This document shows positions 1 through 12,671 of a DNA stretch of 64,000 nt, piece by piece. Positions within the stretch are counted from its first letter, which is position 1. Every line of letters begins with the position of its first letter. The translations under genes were made by a program, and so were the position numbers. The stretch covers positions 171,131 to 235,130 of the forward strand of contig NZ_JAUSTT010000003.1 in NCBI RefSeq assembly GCF_030812995.1, written 5' to 3'. This DNA comes from Bacillus chungangensis. Lineage in GTDB: Bacteria; Bacillota; Bacilli; Bacillales; Bacillaceae_C. The notes beneath the pieces were generated by a model. That model had not been told where the DNA came from and searched no databases. It saw only the letters and a list, made by a program, of their open reading frames with translations.

Positions 1-392
1 TGCTCGTTTTGAAGCTTATCCATCATAAGTGATAACAATCCTATTTGTTCGGAGGGAACCTTAATGCCAAGCATAAAAATATTTTCTACTTCGATCCACT
101 CATCAGTTGTCCCCATTTGAATAAACGGCAGTGTTTTTTTTAACTTCACCACATATATAAACGGCTTATGAACGTGCATCACATCAGTATGTGGTATCGC
201 GATGCTCATCTTACCTGTTAAAATGCCTGTCGGATATTCTTCTTCACGTTTTGTAATTGCATCTTTAAACGTCTCTGCAACAAAACCGTTTTCAAATAAA
301 TTGTTACAAATAGTTTCAAACATTTCTTGTTGTGAAGAGTACTCTGCTTCAATTTCAATTAAATCCTCACGAAATAAGTCAGCATACTCCAT
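1..392 (-). CDS. PTS sugar EIIA component (fructose/galactitol type), 3' end cut by window edge
   Basis: Cytoplasmic phosphocarrier that passes phosphate from HPr to a cognate EIIB. The 130 residues visible on the minus strand begin MEYADLFRED and contain GKMSIAIPHTD, the phospho-histidine motif of the fructose/mannitol EIIA fold (His about residue 68). The start is ATG at 392 with AGGAGG about 8 nt upstream. The C-terminus lies outside the window. It lies 22 bp downstream of the stop of a PRD regulator and is probably co-transcribed with it; EIIB and EIIC would be expected beyond the left edge. The sugar cannot be told from EIIA alone; the sequence style resembles GatA. Confidence 0.85.
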   Translation of the reverse strand, partial: MEYADLFREDLIEIEAEYSSQQEMFETICNNLFENGFVAETFKDAITKREEEYPTGILTGKMSIAIPHTDVMHVHKPFIYVVKLKKTLPFIQMGTTDEWIEVENIFMLGIKVPSEQIGLLSLMMDKLQNE

Positions 393-414
393 TTCCTAGT
401 TCCTCCTAATTTAG

Positions 415-2427
415 TTATTTCTTATTCAACAATTGTTTTATAGCGAATATATTATTTCCTTCTATAATTTGTGAAAGTGCCTCCTGATTTAAGAAAAGAT
501 TATTTAATCTTATTAATGTAGATACGTGTTCATTATCTACAGAAGGTGCCAATGCTACCACGATTTTCACTTCGCCTCCTGACGGTGTTCTGATAGGATT
601 TTTAAAAATGACGACTTGAAAATCCATTTTATAGACACCATATTCTGGGCTAACATGAGGCAAGAATACATCAGGAGCAATAATCATTTGTTCATATTGC
701 TCGAAAAACACTATGTTTGTTTGATTTATATAGTTTTGTGAAATGCTCTTTCTTTTCAATAAAGATCTCATAGAGAAAATAACAAGTTCTTCCCATTTAA
801 TCTTTTTTTCAACGATGCTGATGTGATCAATTGAGAAAATAAACTGCTCTTCCTTCTTTTTGAAATTATCTTCAACGTCGATATTGCCGCTTCTAAAAAA
901 GTTCTCAACAATCTTGGATACTTCTTCCATGCTTTCTGTAGGTATATAATGACTAATGGAAGAAATAAGCTTCCTTGTCATCGTATAGCTATTATCTTTC
1001 ATTTCTTTAGTGACACGATGTTTTAAATCTATTCTGCTTTGCTTATCAAGTATTGAAGGGATTAAAAAAGTTGTTGTGGAACTTTTAATTGGAACAGTTG
1101 TAAAAATAAAATCGACTTCATCTTCTAATTGCTCAAATTGTCTAACGGAATATGCACCAATAAAGTCAATATCTGAAAACATAGATTGCAACGTGACGAG
1201 TAATAATTTCGAGATTGATGTTCCGCTCTGGCACAAAACGACTGCTTCAAAAATCGCTTCCGTTTCCTCTGTCTGATATATCCAACCTAGTACAATCATA
1301 GATAGGTAAACGACTTCCTGCTTAGAAAGCTTATGGTGAATAATTTGTTCAAATGGATGAACAGATTTTAGAACGACATTGTATATTTCTCGGTATTCTC
1401 TAATAAATTCTTCTGCTAAAGGATTGTTTATTTGAAAACCTAATAAATTTCTGTAAATAGCAGGTCTCATATGTAAAATTACTTTTTCTCTTAGTTCTGA
1501 TCTTCGAGAAATCCGAATAGCCAAATAGCCTTCAATGTTTCGAATAAATTTCTCAGTAGCAACCGAAATTTCATCACCATCTGAAATTTGCAAGGCTGAC
1601 TCAACCATATTAGAAGATAGCACTTGTAAAGAAAGATATAATAAATCTGTTTCGTTCAAACAGTGATAATCCCACAACATATTTTTAATTTGTGGATATT
1701 CAACTGTATTTTTGATGTCATATTTCTCAATTCTAAATGACCATTTTCGATTGAATTTGCATGCTCTTCTTATAACAAGTTGAAGAATATAAGGCAGTTC
1801 GTCCAATTGCTCATCTGTCAATTGAATCCCTATTCTCGCTTCCACCCGTTCCAATCTTCTTCTTAATAAAAATATTTCAGACTCGGTGATTAGTCCTTTT
1901 TCTTCAAGCAAAATTCTTCCTGAAGATGAACGAAGGATTTTTTTAACGGCAGCTACTAGCAAGTTCCGAATGGTAAATTCTAAACCAGTAATAGAATAGC
2001 CTTTTTTCCGACTATAAACGATATCAAGGCCTTTCCGCTCTAAGTCATTTTTAATTGCTTTCATATCATTCAAAATTGTATTTTTGCTGACTAGACAAAC
2101 GTCAGCTAATTTTTGCAGCGAAGAATATTCATTGTCTACCAACAATTCAATCAAAATCAGATTGTATCTTACATTCACTTCATGATAAGTAAACAATTTT
2201 TCTTTACCTTGAAAAAATGATTTATAACAAAGCATTTTTGACTTTTCGCTTATATAAATACCTTGCTGGTCAGAAATGATGACGTCCTTATCAAAGGATT
2301 GATTTATTTCATTTATCATATTAGTGACATCAGAATTTGAAAGATTTATTGCTGCCATCACTTCATTCAAAGTTACTTCATTTTCGAGCATCAAATATGT
2401 TAAAAGCTTCTTCCTAACACCTCCCAA
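415..2427 (-). CDS. PRD-domain transcriptional activator of a PTS operon (BglG/LicR/MtlR type)
   Basis: Multi-domain DNA-binding activator whose activity is set by PTS phosphorylation. The 670 residues show an N-terminal winged helix pair (about 1-150), two PRD domains (about 170-400), an EIIB-like domain with VLCQSGTSISKLL (about 395-480) and a C-terminal EIIA-like domain (about 540-670) with FLPHVSPEYG. Length and order match the LicR/MtlR/ManR group rather than the short RNA-binding antiterminators. The start is TTG at 2427, preceded by GGGAGGTG; no ATG lies in frame nearby. The EIIA gene follows 22 bp downstream. A 10-bp inverted repeat upstream may be its operator. Confidence 0.85.
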   Translation of the reverse strand: MGGVRKKLLTYLMLENEVTLNEVMAAINLSNSDVTNMINEINQSFDKDVIISDQQGIYISEKSKMLCYKSFFQGKEKLFTYHEVNVRYNLILIELLVDNEYSSLQKLADVCLVSKNTILNDMKAIKNDLERKGLDIVYSRKKGYSITGLEFTIRNLLVAAVKKILRSSSGRILLEEKGLITESEIFLLRRRLERVEARIGIQLTDEQLDELPYILQLVIRRACKFNRKWSFRIEKYDIKNTVEYPQIKNMLWDYHCLNETDLLYLSLQVLSSNMVESALQISDGDEISVATEKFIRNIEGYLAIRISRRSELREKVILHMRPAIYRNLLGFQINNPLAEEFIREYREIYNVVLKSVHPFEQIIHHKLSKQEVVYLSMIVLGWIYQTEETEAIFEAVVLCQSGTSISKLLLVTLQSMFSDIDFIGAYSVRQFEQLEDEVDFIFTTVPIKSSTTTFLIPSILDKQSRIDLKHRVTKEMKDNSYTMTRKLISSISHYIPTESMEEVSKIVENFFRSGNIDVEDNFKKKEEQFIFSIDHISIVEKKIKWEELVIFSMRSLLKRKSISQNYINQTNIVFFEQYEQMIIAPDVFLPHVSPEYGVYKMDFQVVIFKNPIRTPSGGEVKIVVALAPSVDNEHVSTLIRLNNLFLNQEALSQIIEGNNIFAIKQLLNKK

Positions 2428-2488
2428 ATCATCACCTCCCTTGCTTTCATTTAAAGTATAGCACCCAAATAGACCTTGATTTCATCCC

Positions 2489-2532
2489 TTCATCACAAAA
2501 TGTATTGTACGCTTATCCACCATTGTGATGAA
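2489..2532. promoter_or_regulatory. Inverted repeat upstream of the PRD regulator
   Basis: TTCATCACAA (2489-2498) and TTGTGATGAA (2523-2532) form a perfect 10-bp inverted repeat with a 24-nt gap, 62-105 bp upstream of the TTG start at 2427. A TATACT hexamer with a poor -35 lies between it and the gene on the minus strand, as expected for an activated promoter. Operator function is inferred. Confidence 0.4.
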
Positions 2533-2742
2533 CGGTTTTAGTACAGCAAAATAACTTTTTGCCAATTTTAGAGCTTCGTCTGACTAAGACACCTTGCCAA
2601 TGATTTTTCATTAATGGTTTTGTCATTTGTAAGAACGACTTTTCCAGCTTTTTACTAGCTAGTTATTTTAATAGGCGAGTGAATCTCCAACATACTGAAG
2701 TCTCGCTTAAGAAAGTTCACAGTTCCTCAGAATCGGTGCGCA

Positions 2743-2790
2743 CAATAAAACCCACGGAGAAATGAAATGATCTCAGTGGGTTTTGTTGTG
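2743..2790. terminator. Stem-loop, probable rho-independent terminator
   Basis: An 18-bp nearly perfect stem (2743-2760 with 2771-2788) contains AAAACCCAC on one side and GTGGGTTTT on the other, around an AATGAAATGA loop. There is no intact gene directly upstream on the plus strand, so it may be the remnant of a lost gene. Otherwise 2433-3116 holds only repeat copy R1. Confidence 0.5.
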
Positions 2791-2906
2791 TTCTTTCATA
2801 TTCTTCTTTAGTTCTCGGTCTGTTTAAAGAAATGCTAAGTTGAGCTTCAGGTCTAGTGTAAGCCGCTTATTCACTAGCGGACTTCTGAGCAAAAATGCTA
2901 ATCCTA

Positions 2907-3073
2907 ATAAAGTGAAACATCCATCTGTGGGGTTTTCTCCACTGATAAAAAGTAGAACAAAGACTAAGACCATGAGCCTCCTCGAAATAGAAAATCTTGT
3001 CGGCCTGAATCAATCGGACTTTTGACTTTCAGTTATCTGCCGCCTAGTGCTTAGGAGTTATACTACCAGTTAG
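2907..3073 (+). repeat. Interspersed repeat copy R1 (degenerate)
   Basis: First of eight same-orientation copies. It starts ATAAAGTGAAACATCCATC, keeps the GTAGAACAAAG stretch, the CAATCGGACTTTTGACTTTC stretch and a decayed 3' hairpin, and ends CCAGTTAGA. It is clearly diverged from the others and its 5' hairpin is damaged, so it is probably an old copy. Confidence 0.75.
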
Positions 3074-3116
3074 AAAATGCAGGCATATAAGCAACGATAA
3101 CTCTGTGATCGAAAAA

Positions 3117-3668
3117 CTAAACATACTCCTCTTTAAGAATGGAGCATATTGCAGCATCACAAAATCGGCCTTTTTCAAAGGCTGCTTTCCGCAGCGTTCC
3201 TTCATAAATAAATCCCGCCTTCTCCAGACACTTTTTTGAACCAATATTTTCTGGATCATAAAAGGCTTCTATTCTATTTAGCCCCATTTGCTCAAAACCG
3301 TATGATAAAATTGGCTGTATCACTTCTGCCATCACTCCTTGTCTCCAATATGATGGAGCAACCTCAAAACCGATTTCAGCTTTCCTATGCTCTTTTATCC
3401 AATTATGGTAGCCACAGCTTCCAATTAATTTGTTCGTTTCTTTTATTGTAATCCCCCATCTTATCCCTTCTTTTTTTAAGAACCTTTTATTCCAGTTTTC
3501 AATTAAACGAATCGCTTCATTCATGTCTGTAAAGGTATCGAGATCATAATATTTGGTAACCTCATCGATTGAAAAATAATGGTATATTTCTTCTGCATCG
3601 CCTATTTCAATTTTTCTTAGGATAAAGCGATTCGTTTGCAAAACAGGAAACAAATTTGGCTGACTCAT
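3117..3668 (-). CDS. GNAT N-acetyltransferase, RimJ/RimL type
   Basis: Acetyl-CoA-dependent acetyltransferase of 183 residues, near the usual length for the RimJ/RimL/YdaF group. N-terminal TNRFILRKIEIGDAEEIYHYF is the typical opening. WRQGVMAEVIQPILSYGF is the acetyl-CoA pyrophosphate loop region, and NRIEAFYDPENIGSKKCLEKAGF is motif B with the C-terminal strand. The substrate may be a ribosomal protein N-terminus or a small amine and cannot be told. The start ATG follows GGGAGGATTGCACAAAAT. It has no operon partner. Confidence 0.85.
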   Translation of the reverse strand: MSQPNLFPVLQTNRFILRKIEIGDAEEIYHYFSIDEVTKYYDLDTFTDMNEAIRLIENWNKRFLKKEGIRWGITIKETNKLIGSCGYHNWIKEHRKAEIGFEVAPSYWRQGVMAEVIQPILSYGFEQMGLNRIEAFYDPENIGSKKCLEKAGFIYEGTLRKAAFEKGRFCDAAICSILKEEYV

Positions 3669-3924
3669 ATTTTGTGCAATCCTCCCGATTTTGTTAATTC
3701 AATTGGTTTTTTTATTATACCTTTAAGAACGGCAGAAGAAAAATCAATGAGCTTAGCTATTTTATATCATTATTCTATAATTTGCCCATCACCTCTCTTA
3801 AGCCATTTCTTGAGAACTTTGAAGAGAAAGTGGCTATTTCGTTTTTCCCTCGCTGTACTACAGCAATTATATGGATATAACTTATTAAGTTGCCTTTATG
3901 ACGGGATTGCCAGATAAATAAACA

Positions 3925-4467
3925 TTACTCGTCCCGTAAATATTCATCTTGGAGAATCCCCATGTGTATGACATCATGCCAAGCTCCTGCCCTAAATAAA
4001 CTTTGTCGAGCCTTTCCTTCATGCCTGAAGCCCATTTTTTCGTATAGCTTGATCGCTTTTTCATTGAAAGAAAATACTCTTAATGCCACCCTGTGCAAGT
4101 TCATTTCTAGAAAGGCATAGTCCAGTAGTAATCGCATTGTTTCCGTCCCATAACCCTTTCCCCAGAAGGCTCGTTCTCCAATATCAATAATGCATTCAGC
4201 ATTGCGATTTTTATAGTCAATGTTAATCAAAGATGTAATGCCAATTGGCTTCTCTGTTTCCTTCTCAACAATGATATAGCTTTTCGAAGAAGGACCGCCT
4301 AAAATCACTTGGTTTACAAACTCTTTCGTTGCATCGATATCGTACATATCTAAATATGGGTTCGTTGATTGCATCACTTCCATATCGTTTCTCCATGCGT
4401 GATATAGCGCTGCATCTTCCGCAGTCATTTTTCTAAATTTTATTCTTGAAGATTGAAACAACATCAT
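3925..4467 (-). CDS. GNAT N-acetyltransferase, RimJ/RimL type, coupled to TetR gene
   Basis: Second RimJ/RimL-like acetyltransferase, about 180 residues: SSRIKFRKMTAEDAALYHAWRND at the N-terminus, FWGKGYGTETMRLLLDYAF as the acetyl-CoA loop, NLHRVALRVFSFNEKAIKLYEKMGF near the end. The start used here is ATG at 4467 (TAATG overlap with the TetR stop), with GAGGAG of the TetR 3' end as ribosome binding site. An open frame to 4503 has no such support. The one-base overlap points to translational coupling with the regulator, so the TetR ligand may relate to this enzyme's substrate (inference). Confidence 0.85.
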   Translation of the reverse strand: MMLFQSSRIKFRKMTAEDAALYHAWRNDMEVMQSTNPYLDMYDIDATKEFVNQVILGGPSSKSYIIVEKETEKPIGITSLINIDYKNRNAECIIDIGERAFWGKGYGTETMRLLLDYAFLEMNLHRVALRVFSFNEKAIKLYEKMGFRHEGKARQSLFRAGAWHDVIHMGILQDEYLRDE

Positions 4468-5105
4468 TACCGCTCCTCTACATTCTTTATATTTACTGGA
4501 CAAAGCATCCGCTTCAACGAAATTTCCAAAGCTTCTAATTGTTCTTCAACGTTTGTCCTTTCGGAACCAAGCTGAAAAGTATCTAGCATAAGACCATCGA
4601 TAAAAAATATAATAAAACGAGCAATGGCGCCTGACGATAATCGAGGCTGAAATTCGTTCTGTTTCACACCTTTTTCGATAAACGCTGTGATCACTTCTGT
4701 TGCTTGGTCAAAACGTTCTTTTACATATGGAAAGTTTGCTTTATTTTGTTTGTAATTAGAAGACAAGAAAAATTCTGATCGCGCTTGTAAAAGAGAATGA
4801 TCAATAGTCTCTATTACTTTTTTCTGCAGTTGAATCCAATTAACCATTTGTTTCCATATCAAAGAGTCATTGGCTGATTCAAAAAATTGGAAGCTATTTT
4901 GATCATCAAATTGAAGGACTTCAATAAACACATGTTCAATGTTCTGAAAATAAGAATAAAGAGCACCTCGCGATACTTTCGCTTCATCTATAATGTCTTG
5001 CATCGTAGCATGTGTATAGCCTTTTTTTATAAATACGTCTCTTGCCGCTTGCAACAACTGATTCTTTTTTTTCCTTTTGTAATCCTCACTTACTCTCGGA
5101 GCCAT
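4467..5105 (-). CDS. TetR/AcrR family transcriptional repressor
   Basis: DNA-binding repressor of 212 residues. The N-terminal HTH (KNQLLQAARDVFIKKGYTHATMQDIIDEAKVSRGALYSYF) is canonical TetR. The C-terminal part is the variable ligand-binding domain, resembling the YfiR-like group (FIEKGVKQNEFQPRL.. FFIDGLM). ATG at 5105 is preceded by AAAGGGGG. An open frame reaches 5234, but the promoter at 5234-5262 rules out a start that far upstream. It heads a two-gene operon with the acetyltransferase and is probably self-repressed through the two ACATGAATGTC sites. Confidence 0.88.
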   Translation of the reverse strand: MAPRVSEDYKRKKKNQLLQAARDVFIKKGYTHATMQDIIDEAKVSRGALYSYFQNIEHVFIEVLQFDDQNSFQFFESANDSLIWKQMVNWIQLQKKVIETIDHSLLQARSEFFLSSNYKQNKANFPYVKERFDQATEVITAFIEKGVKQNEFQPRLSSGAIARFIIFFIDGLMLDTFQLGSERTNVEEQLEALEISLKRMLCPVNIKNVEER

Positions 5106-5207
5106 TGTTTTCCCCCTTTCTACTAAATAATAAGTTAGTACACAATTCACGGAAAATTTACGATTCCTATTACATGGATTAAAAACATTGAGATAAGATC
5201 TAAAATA

Positions 5208-5262
5208 TACATGAATGTCGTTTTTACACAACAATTATAATAGACATGAATGTCGTTTTCAA
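5208..5262 (-). promoter_or_regulatory. TetR promoter with two overlapping operator copies
   Basis: On the minus strand a -35 TTGAAA (5257-5262) and -10 TATAAT (5234-5239) are 17 bp apart, a near-consensus promoter. The 12-bp palindrome GACATgaATGTC (5243-5254) lies in the spacer, and a near-copy TACATGAATGTC (5208-5219) lies just downstream of the -10. Both are followed by CGTTTT, making 16-bp direct repeats at a 35-bp period. The placement fits repression by the downstream TetR. Confidence 0.7.
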
Positions 5263-5561
5263 GTTGTTTAGAAAGAAAATTTCAAACCGTTTTATTTTCA
5301 AATAAAACATACTGATTAGCAACATTTGTTGGTACAATGTAGATTAGTGCAACAAATTTTTTTCACTTTAGAATCAACGTTCATGAATCTGTTCAAAGAA
5401 GGAGAAGTGATAGACTGCACTCTCTTTGTTATCTCTTTATAAGATATAAAAGAGAAAGAACGAACAATTGTTGATAAAGATGAATTTTATCATTATGATT
5501 TAAGATGTTATAAATATTTTGGTTGATGAATCATGAATATGCTGCAAAAGGAATGATAAAA

Positions 5562-6491
5562 GTGACTGATTATCGTCAAGTTTATGACAAATTATTAGCA
5601 ATTGTAGATAAAAATAATATAAAAATTGATGAATATTTAAAAGAACATACGTACACAAGACTAGGCGGGAAAGCCGATTTGTTTGTTACACCAGCAAATT
5701 ATGAAGAAGTTCAGCGCATTGTTCAATTTGCGAAACAAGAAAGCATTGATTTCACATTATTAGGAAATGGCTCGAATTTAATTGTCAGAGATGGTGGTAT
5801 TCGCGGTATCGTCATCACACTAAAAAATCTCACTGCTATTACAACGAATGACAATCATATCATTGCGCAGAGCGGCGCTGCAATTATAGATACATCAAGA
5901 GCAGCATTAAGTGCAAAATTATCTGGTTTAGAATTTGCATGCGGAATTCCTGGGACAGTAGGCGGAGCTTTATTTATGAATGCTGGTGCGTATGGCGGTG
6001 AAATAAAAGATGTGTTAGATTACTGTATTGTCGTGGATCGCAACGGAGAATTAAAGAAACGAAAAGCAGTCGAATTAGAACTTGCTTATCGTACAAGTAA
6101 TATTGCAGAAAACGGCGATATCGTTCTTGAAGCTGCATTTCATTTGCAGCCAGGCGATTATGATGATATTAAAGCTGTAATGGATGATCTCACTTATCGC
6201 CGGGAATCGAAGCAGCCTTTAGAATATCCCTCATGTGGAAGTGTATTCAAACGGCCTCCTGGCTATTTTGCTGGAAAACTGATACAAGATAGCGGCCTTC
6301 AAGGCAAAAGAATTGGCGGCGCCGAAGTTTCAACAAAACATGCTGGTTTTATCGTTAACAAAGACAATGCGACTGCAGAAGATTATATCGCTTTAATTAA
6401 ATTCGTTCAAAAAACGGTAAAAGAAAAGTTTGATGTTACACTTGAACGAGAAGTAAAGATAATCGGAGATGATGTAAAATCATCCGAATAA
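5562..6491 (+). CDS. murB: UDP-N-acetylmuramate dehydrogenase (MurB)
   Basis: FAD enzyme that reduces UDP-GlcNAc-enolpyruvate to UDP-MurNAc for peptidoglycan synthesis, in the cytoplasm. Visible are the FAD-binding part ([65 protein letters not shown]) and the C-terminal substrate domain ([21 protein letters not shown].. [22 protein letters not shown]). The catalytic Ser is in the CGSVFKRP motif. About 309 residues from GTG at 5562, chosen for AAAGGA 10 nt upstream; ATG at 5553 or 5526 is possible. It resembles the second, stand-alone MurB of the Bacillus cereus group and is not in a cell-division cluster. Confidence 0.93.
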   Translation: MTDYRQVYDKLLAIVDKNNIKIDEYLKEHTYTRLGGKADLFVTPANYEEVQRIVQFAKQESIDFTLLGNGSNLIVRDGGIRGIVITLKNLTAITTNDNHIIAQSGAAIIDTSRAALSAKLSGLEFACGIPGTVGGALFMNAGAYGGEIKDVLDYCIVVDRNGELKKRKAVELELAYRTSNIAENGDIVLEAAFHLQPGDYDDIKAVMDDLTYRRESKQPLEYPSCGSVFKRPPGYFAGKLIQDSGLQGKRIGGAEVSTKHAGFIVNKDNATAEDYIALIKFVQKTVKEKFDVTLEREVKIIGDDVKSSE

Positions 6492-6587
6492 TATTGTCTA
6501 AAACTGTATAAGAATGTTATCATAACAGCTATTACTAAATGCAATTTTAGACCTCTCTTTTTAGCAAATGTATAGGATGTGGATAAA

Positions 6588-7304
6588 TTGAAGCGTATAC
6601 TAGCTATCAGCGATATACACGGCTGTTATGATGAATTCAAACAAATGCTGACATTAGTAGATTATGATTCCGCTGTCGATCAGCTCATATTATTAGGGGA
6701 TTATGTTGATAGAGGAAAAGATAGCAAGCAAGTTGTTATATCAATCAAAGAATTAGTGGAAGAACAAAATGCCATTGCTATCAAAGGTAATCATGATCAA
6801 ATGTTATGTGATTGGCTCGATAACCCGGAAGAGCATCGAGAAAGATATTTTAGAAATGGCGGCATCGAAACGATTAAATCGTTCCTTCAAGAGGTTAAGG
6901 AAGAAAATGCCAATACTGAACATATACAATGGGCCAAGCAGATTGCTGAAGCAAACAAAGAAATCATTGATTTTCTTAAAAACTTGCCATTATACTATGA
7001 GACTGAAGATTATGTATTTGTCCATGCAGGAATAGACCCAGCGCAAGAGGATTGGAAGCTATCAACTGAAAGAGATTTCATTTGGATTAGAGAACCTTTT
7101 TTGCATCAGCATCACCCTTTTAAACAAACATTTATTCATGGACATACACCGACGATTATGCTGCACGATAAACCGGATATTTTTTACGACGATAAAAAAA
7201 TCTGTATCGACGGTGCTTGTGCTTATGGACATCAATTGAATTGTTTAGAAATAAAAAATGGGGAGTATAAGCAGTATATGGTCAAAAAAATAGAAGAAGT
7301 TTAA
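6588..7304 (+). CDS. Calcineurin-like serine/threonine or dinucleoside-polyphosphate phosphatase
   Basis: Metallophosphoesterase of about 238 residues. The PPP-family metal motifs are in order: SDIHGCYDEF (DxH), LLGDYVDRGKDS (GDxxDRG), IKGNHDQM (GNHE/D), and later FVHAGIDP and FIHGHTP. Family members are protein phosphatases or Ap4A hydrolases (PrpE/PrpA-like). TTG at 6588 is preferred: AGGATG lies 9 nt upstream and gives the family-typical MKRILAISDIHG opening. GTG at 6579 would leave the binding site too close. It is monocistronic, ending at a bidirectional terminator shared with the convergent glucosidase gene. Confidence 0.85.
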   Translation: MKRILAISDIHGCYDEFKQMLTLVDYDSAVDQLILLGDYVDRGKDSKQVVISIKELVEEQNAIAIKGNHDQMLCDWLDNPEEHRERYFRNGGIETIKSFLQEVKEENANTEHIQWAKQIAEANKEIIDFLKNLPLYYETEDYVFVHAGIDPAQEDWKLSTERDFIWIREPFLHQHHPFKQTFIHGHTPTIMLHDKPDIFYDDKKICIDGACAYGHQLNCLEIKNGEYKQYMVKKIEEV

Positions 7305-7340
7305 ACGAATACAATTGCTACATTTCTCTAAATGCAAAAT

Positions 7341-7391
7341 AAAAAAAACGAACCGTCAAACAGGTATGACCTTTTTGGCGGTTCGTTTTTT
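7341..7391. terminator. Bidirectional rho-independent terminator
   Basis: AACGAACCG..CAAA pairs with TTTGGCGGTTCGTT around a short loop, with an A-run on the left and a T-run on the right. It sits between the convergent phosphatase gene and the glucosidase gene and can serve both. Confidence 0.8.
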
Positions 7392-7396
7392 ATGTT

Positions 7397-9062
<1,666 letters not shown>

Positions 9063-9094
9063 AAACTTTGCCAGCTTATCCGCCATTCATTTCA

Positions 9095-10884
<1,790 letters not shown>

Positions 10885-10989
10885 TGTATGTCACCTCATC
10901 ATCGTTTCAAACTTTTAGTTTGATAGTAATTTTAATTTAATGAATATTCATTCTTTTTATTTTCTAAAATGAGTTATTCCTACCCTCTG

Positions 10990-12231
10990 TTATTCATCAG
11001 CAGCGTTTAATTCATTCTTTTTTTCCTGCATATCATAAGCCTTAAAGAATGGGAAGAAAATAGCAAAGGCTACGACGAATAGAACAGCAGCCAGAATAAT
11101 GGCTCTCCAGTCTTGAGTTGCTAAGTAGGAAGATATCGGAAATGGTATATACCACAACATAAATGTCTTCGTAGGAATACTGACTAACCCTAAGTGCAAT
11201 GTCCAATAGGTGATGCTTGGAATAATAATCGCGCATAACCATAATGGAATCATTAAGAATGGATTAAATACTACTGGCGCACCAAATATTAATGGTTCAT
11301 TGATGTTAAAAATAGAGGGAACGATAGTTGCACGCCCAATCGCTTTCAAGCGCATCGATTTGGCAAATAGAACCATCATGATCACCAATGGCAATGTCGT
11401 CCCCATCCCTCCCATACTAGTAAAAGCATAAAGTGTCTCCATTACCGCAATATTTGAAGGGGTTCCTCCCGCAGCTGCAACACTTGCATTCTCTGCGAGT
11501 CCTGATAGATACACTGGATATATAACTGGCATCATTACCCAGCCGCTAATACCAAATGTATAGAGAAAGGCTGGAATAAATACTGACAGGACAAAACCTG
11601 GGTAGCTTTGAACAATATTAGATAATGGTTTAAAAATTGCTAATATGACATCAAAGAAATCAATATTGCCTTGGACTCCTATTAACCATCCAACTAGCAT
11701 AATGAGTGTAATTGGAATTAAAGTATCAAACCAAGTAATAATAAAGTCGGGCATCGTAGAATCTTCAGAGAAAAAGGAGAACCTAGAGAATAGCACTAAC
11801 ACAAACCCGACAAATAATCCTACAATCAAGGAAAGAAACATCCCTGTTGCTCCAAAACGCTCTAGTATAAATTGTACTTTTCCTCCTTCAATCATTACTG
11901 GCGACAATAAAAAAAGGTAAAGTGATATACCAGTTGCACCCGCTATCAACTTTTTATTGTCAAATTTCTTCTTTTCCATAATGAAGTAAGGGACAAGAAA
12001 CGCTACAAATAATCCTAATAATCCAAATGTAAATGTATTGATTAATGAAAAGTCAGGCATCCATGTAAACATTTCATTTAATAAAGAAATAATGGTAACG
12101 AGCGACCCTACAAGTATTAATGGAAGAATGGTCATCACTGCATCTTGAATCGATGAAACCCAAACATTTTTCGTGATCTTATTTACCTTAGGAGTAAAAG
12201 ATTCATTCATGAATTTCATAATTCTATCCAT
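10990..12231 (-). CDS. PTS cellobiose/beta-glucoside EIIC permease
   Basis: Membrane channel component of a lactose/cellobiose-family PTS, 413 residues, with about ten hydrophobic segments spread from residue 30 to 405. The opening MNESFTPKVNKITKNVWVSSIQDAVMTILPLILVGS and the motif FNINEPLIFGAPVVFNPFLMIP are CelB/ChbC hallmarks; the latter carries the conserved NEP substrate loop. It begins 6 bp after the EIIB stop. It imports and phosphorylates a beta-glucoside together with EIIB and EIIA for the GH1 enzymes that follow. Confidence 0.92.
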   Translation of the reverse strand: MDRIMKFMNESFTPKVNKITKNVWVSSIQDAVMTILPLILVGSLVTIISLLNEMFTWMPDFSLINTFTFGLLGLFVAFLVPYFIMEKKKFDNKKLIAGATGISLYLFLLSPVMIEGGKVQFILERFGATGMFLSLIVGLFVGFVLVLFSRFSFFSEDSTMPDFIITWFDTLIPITLIMLVGWLIGVQGNIDFFDVILAIFKPLSNIVQSYPGFVLSVFIPAFLYTFGISGWVMMPVIYPVYLSGLAENASVAAAGGTPSNIAVMETLYAFTSMGGMGTTLPLVIMMVLFAKSMRLKAIGRATIVPSIFNINEPLIFGAPVVFNPFLMIPLWLCAIIIPSITYWTLHLGLVSIPTKTFMLWYIPFPISSYLATQDWRAIILAAVLFVVAFAIFFPFFKAYDMQEKKNELNAADE

Positions 12232-12237
12232 TATTGA

Positions 12238-12552
12238 TTACCCCTCCGTTTCAATTAATTCCATAATCAAATCCACTGCTTTGTTGCCGTCAAGCGTTCC
12301 ATAAACATTTTGAGGAATAATTGCGACTTTAATATGATAAGCACTTACTTTTTCTTCCAATTCATTCTCCATATATTTAAGATGCGGTCCTATCAATAAC
12401 ACGTCTATTTTATCCAAGTACTCCCCGAGCTGTGATTCACTTTTGGCTTGGACCGACATCTCGATACCCCTTTTCTTACTTGCTTTACGAATTGCTTGAG
12501 CCATAAAGCCACTTGATGCACCTGCGCCACAAATTAAAAGAACATTTTTCAT
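12238..12552 (-). CDS. PTS cellobiose-family EIIB
   Basis: Cytoplasmic EIIB with phospho-Cys in the P-loop-like VLLICGAGASSGFMA (Cys at about residue 8). It is about 104 residues, normal for the family. ATG at 12552 is preferred because GGAGG then lies 8 nt upstream; an ATG at 12558 is only 2 nt from it. First gene of the operon EIIB-EIIC-EIIA-GH1-(R2)-GH1. Its promoter and a perfect palindrome lie at 12597-12658. Confidence 0.92.
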   Translation of the reverse strand: MKNVLLICGAGASSGFMAQAIRKASKKRGIEMSVQAKSESQLGEYLDKIDVLLIGPHLKYMENELEEKVSAYHIKVAIIPQNVYGTLDGNKAVDLIMELIETEG

Positions 12553-12596
12553 TGTCATTTCCTCCTTGAATTGAGTTGTACTCTTTTTGTACTTTT

Positions 12597-12658
12597 AGTA
12601 TGGCATTTCAAAAAATACATAGCCAACAAAAAAGTTTCCTACCCTTAGGAAACTTTTT
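12597..12658 (-). promoter_or_regulatory. Promoter and palindromic operator of the beta-glucoside PTS operon
   Basis: The palindrome has 13-bp perfect arms AAAAAGTTTCCTA (12629-12641) and TAGGAAACTTTTT (12646-12658) around CCCT. Next to it, on the minus strand, lie TTGGCT (12621-12626) and, 18 bp on, CATACT (12597-12602). The same arrangement recurs before the yczE-like gene at 13301-13361. It is probably bound by the 634-residue PRD activator (inference). A terminator role for the yczE-like gene is possible, because it also follows that gene. Confidence 0.7.
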
Positions 12659-12671
12659 AGATATAGAAACA

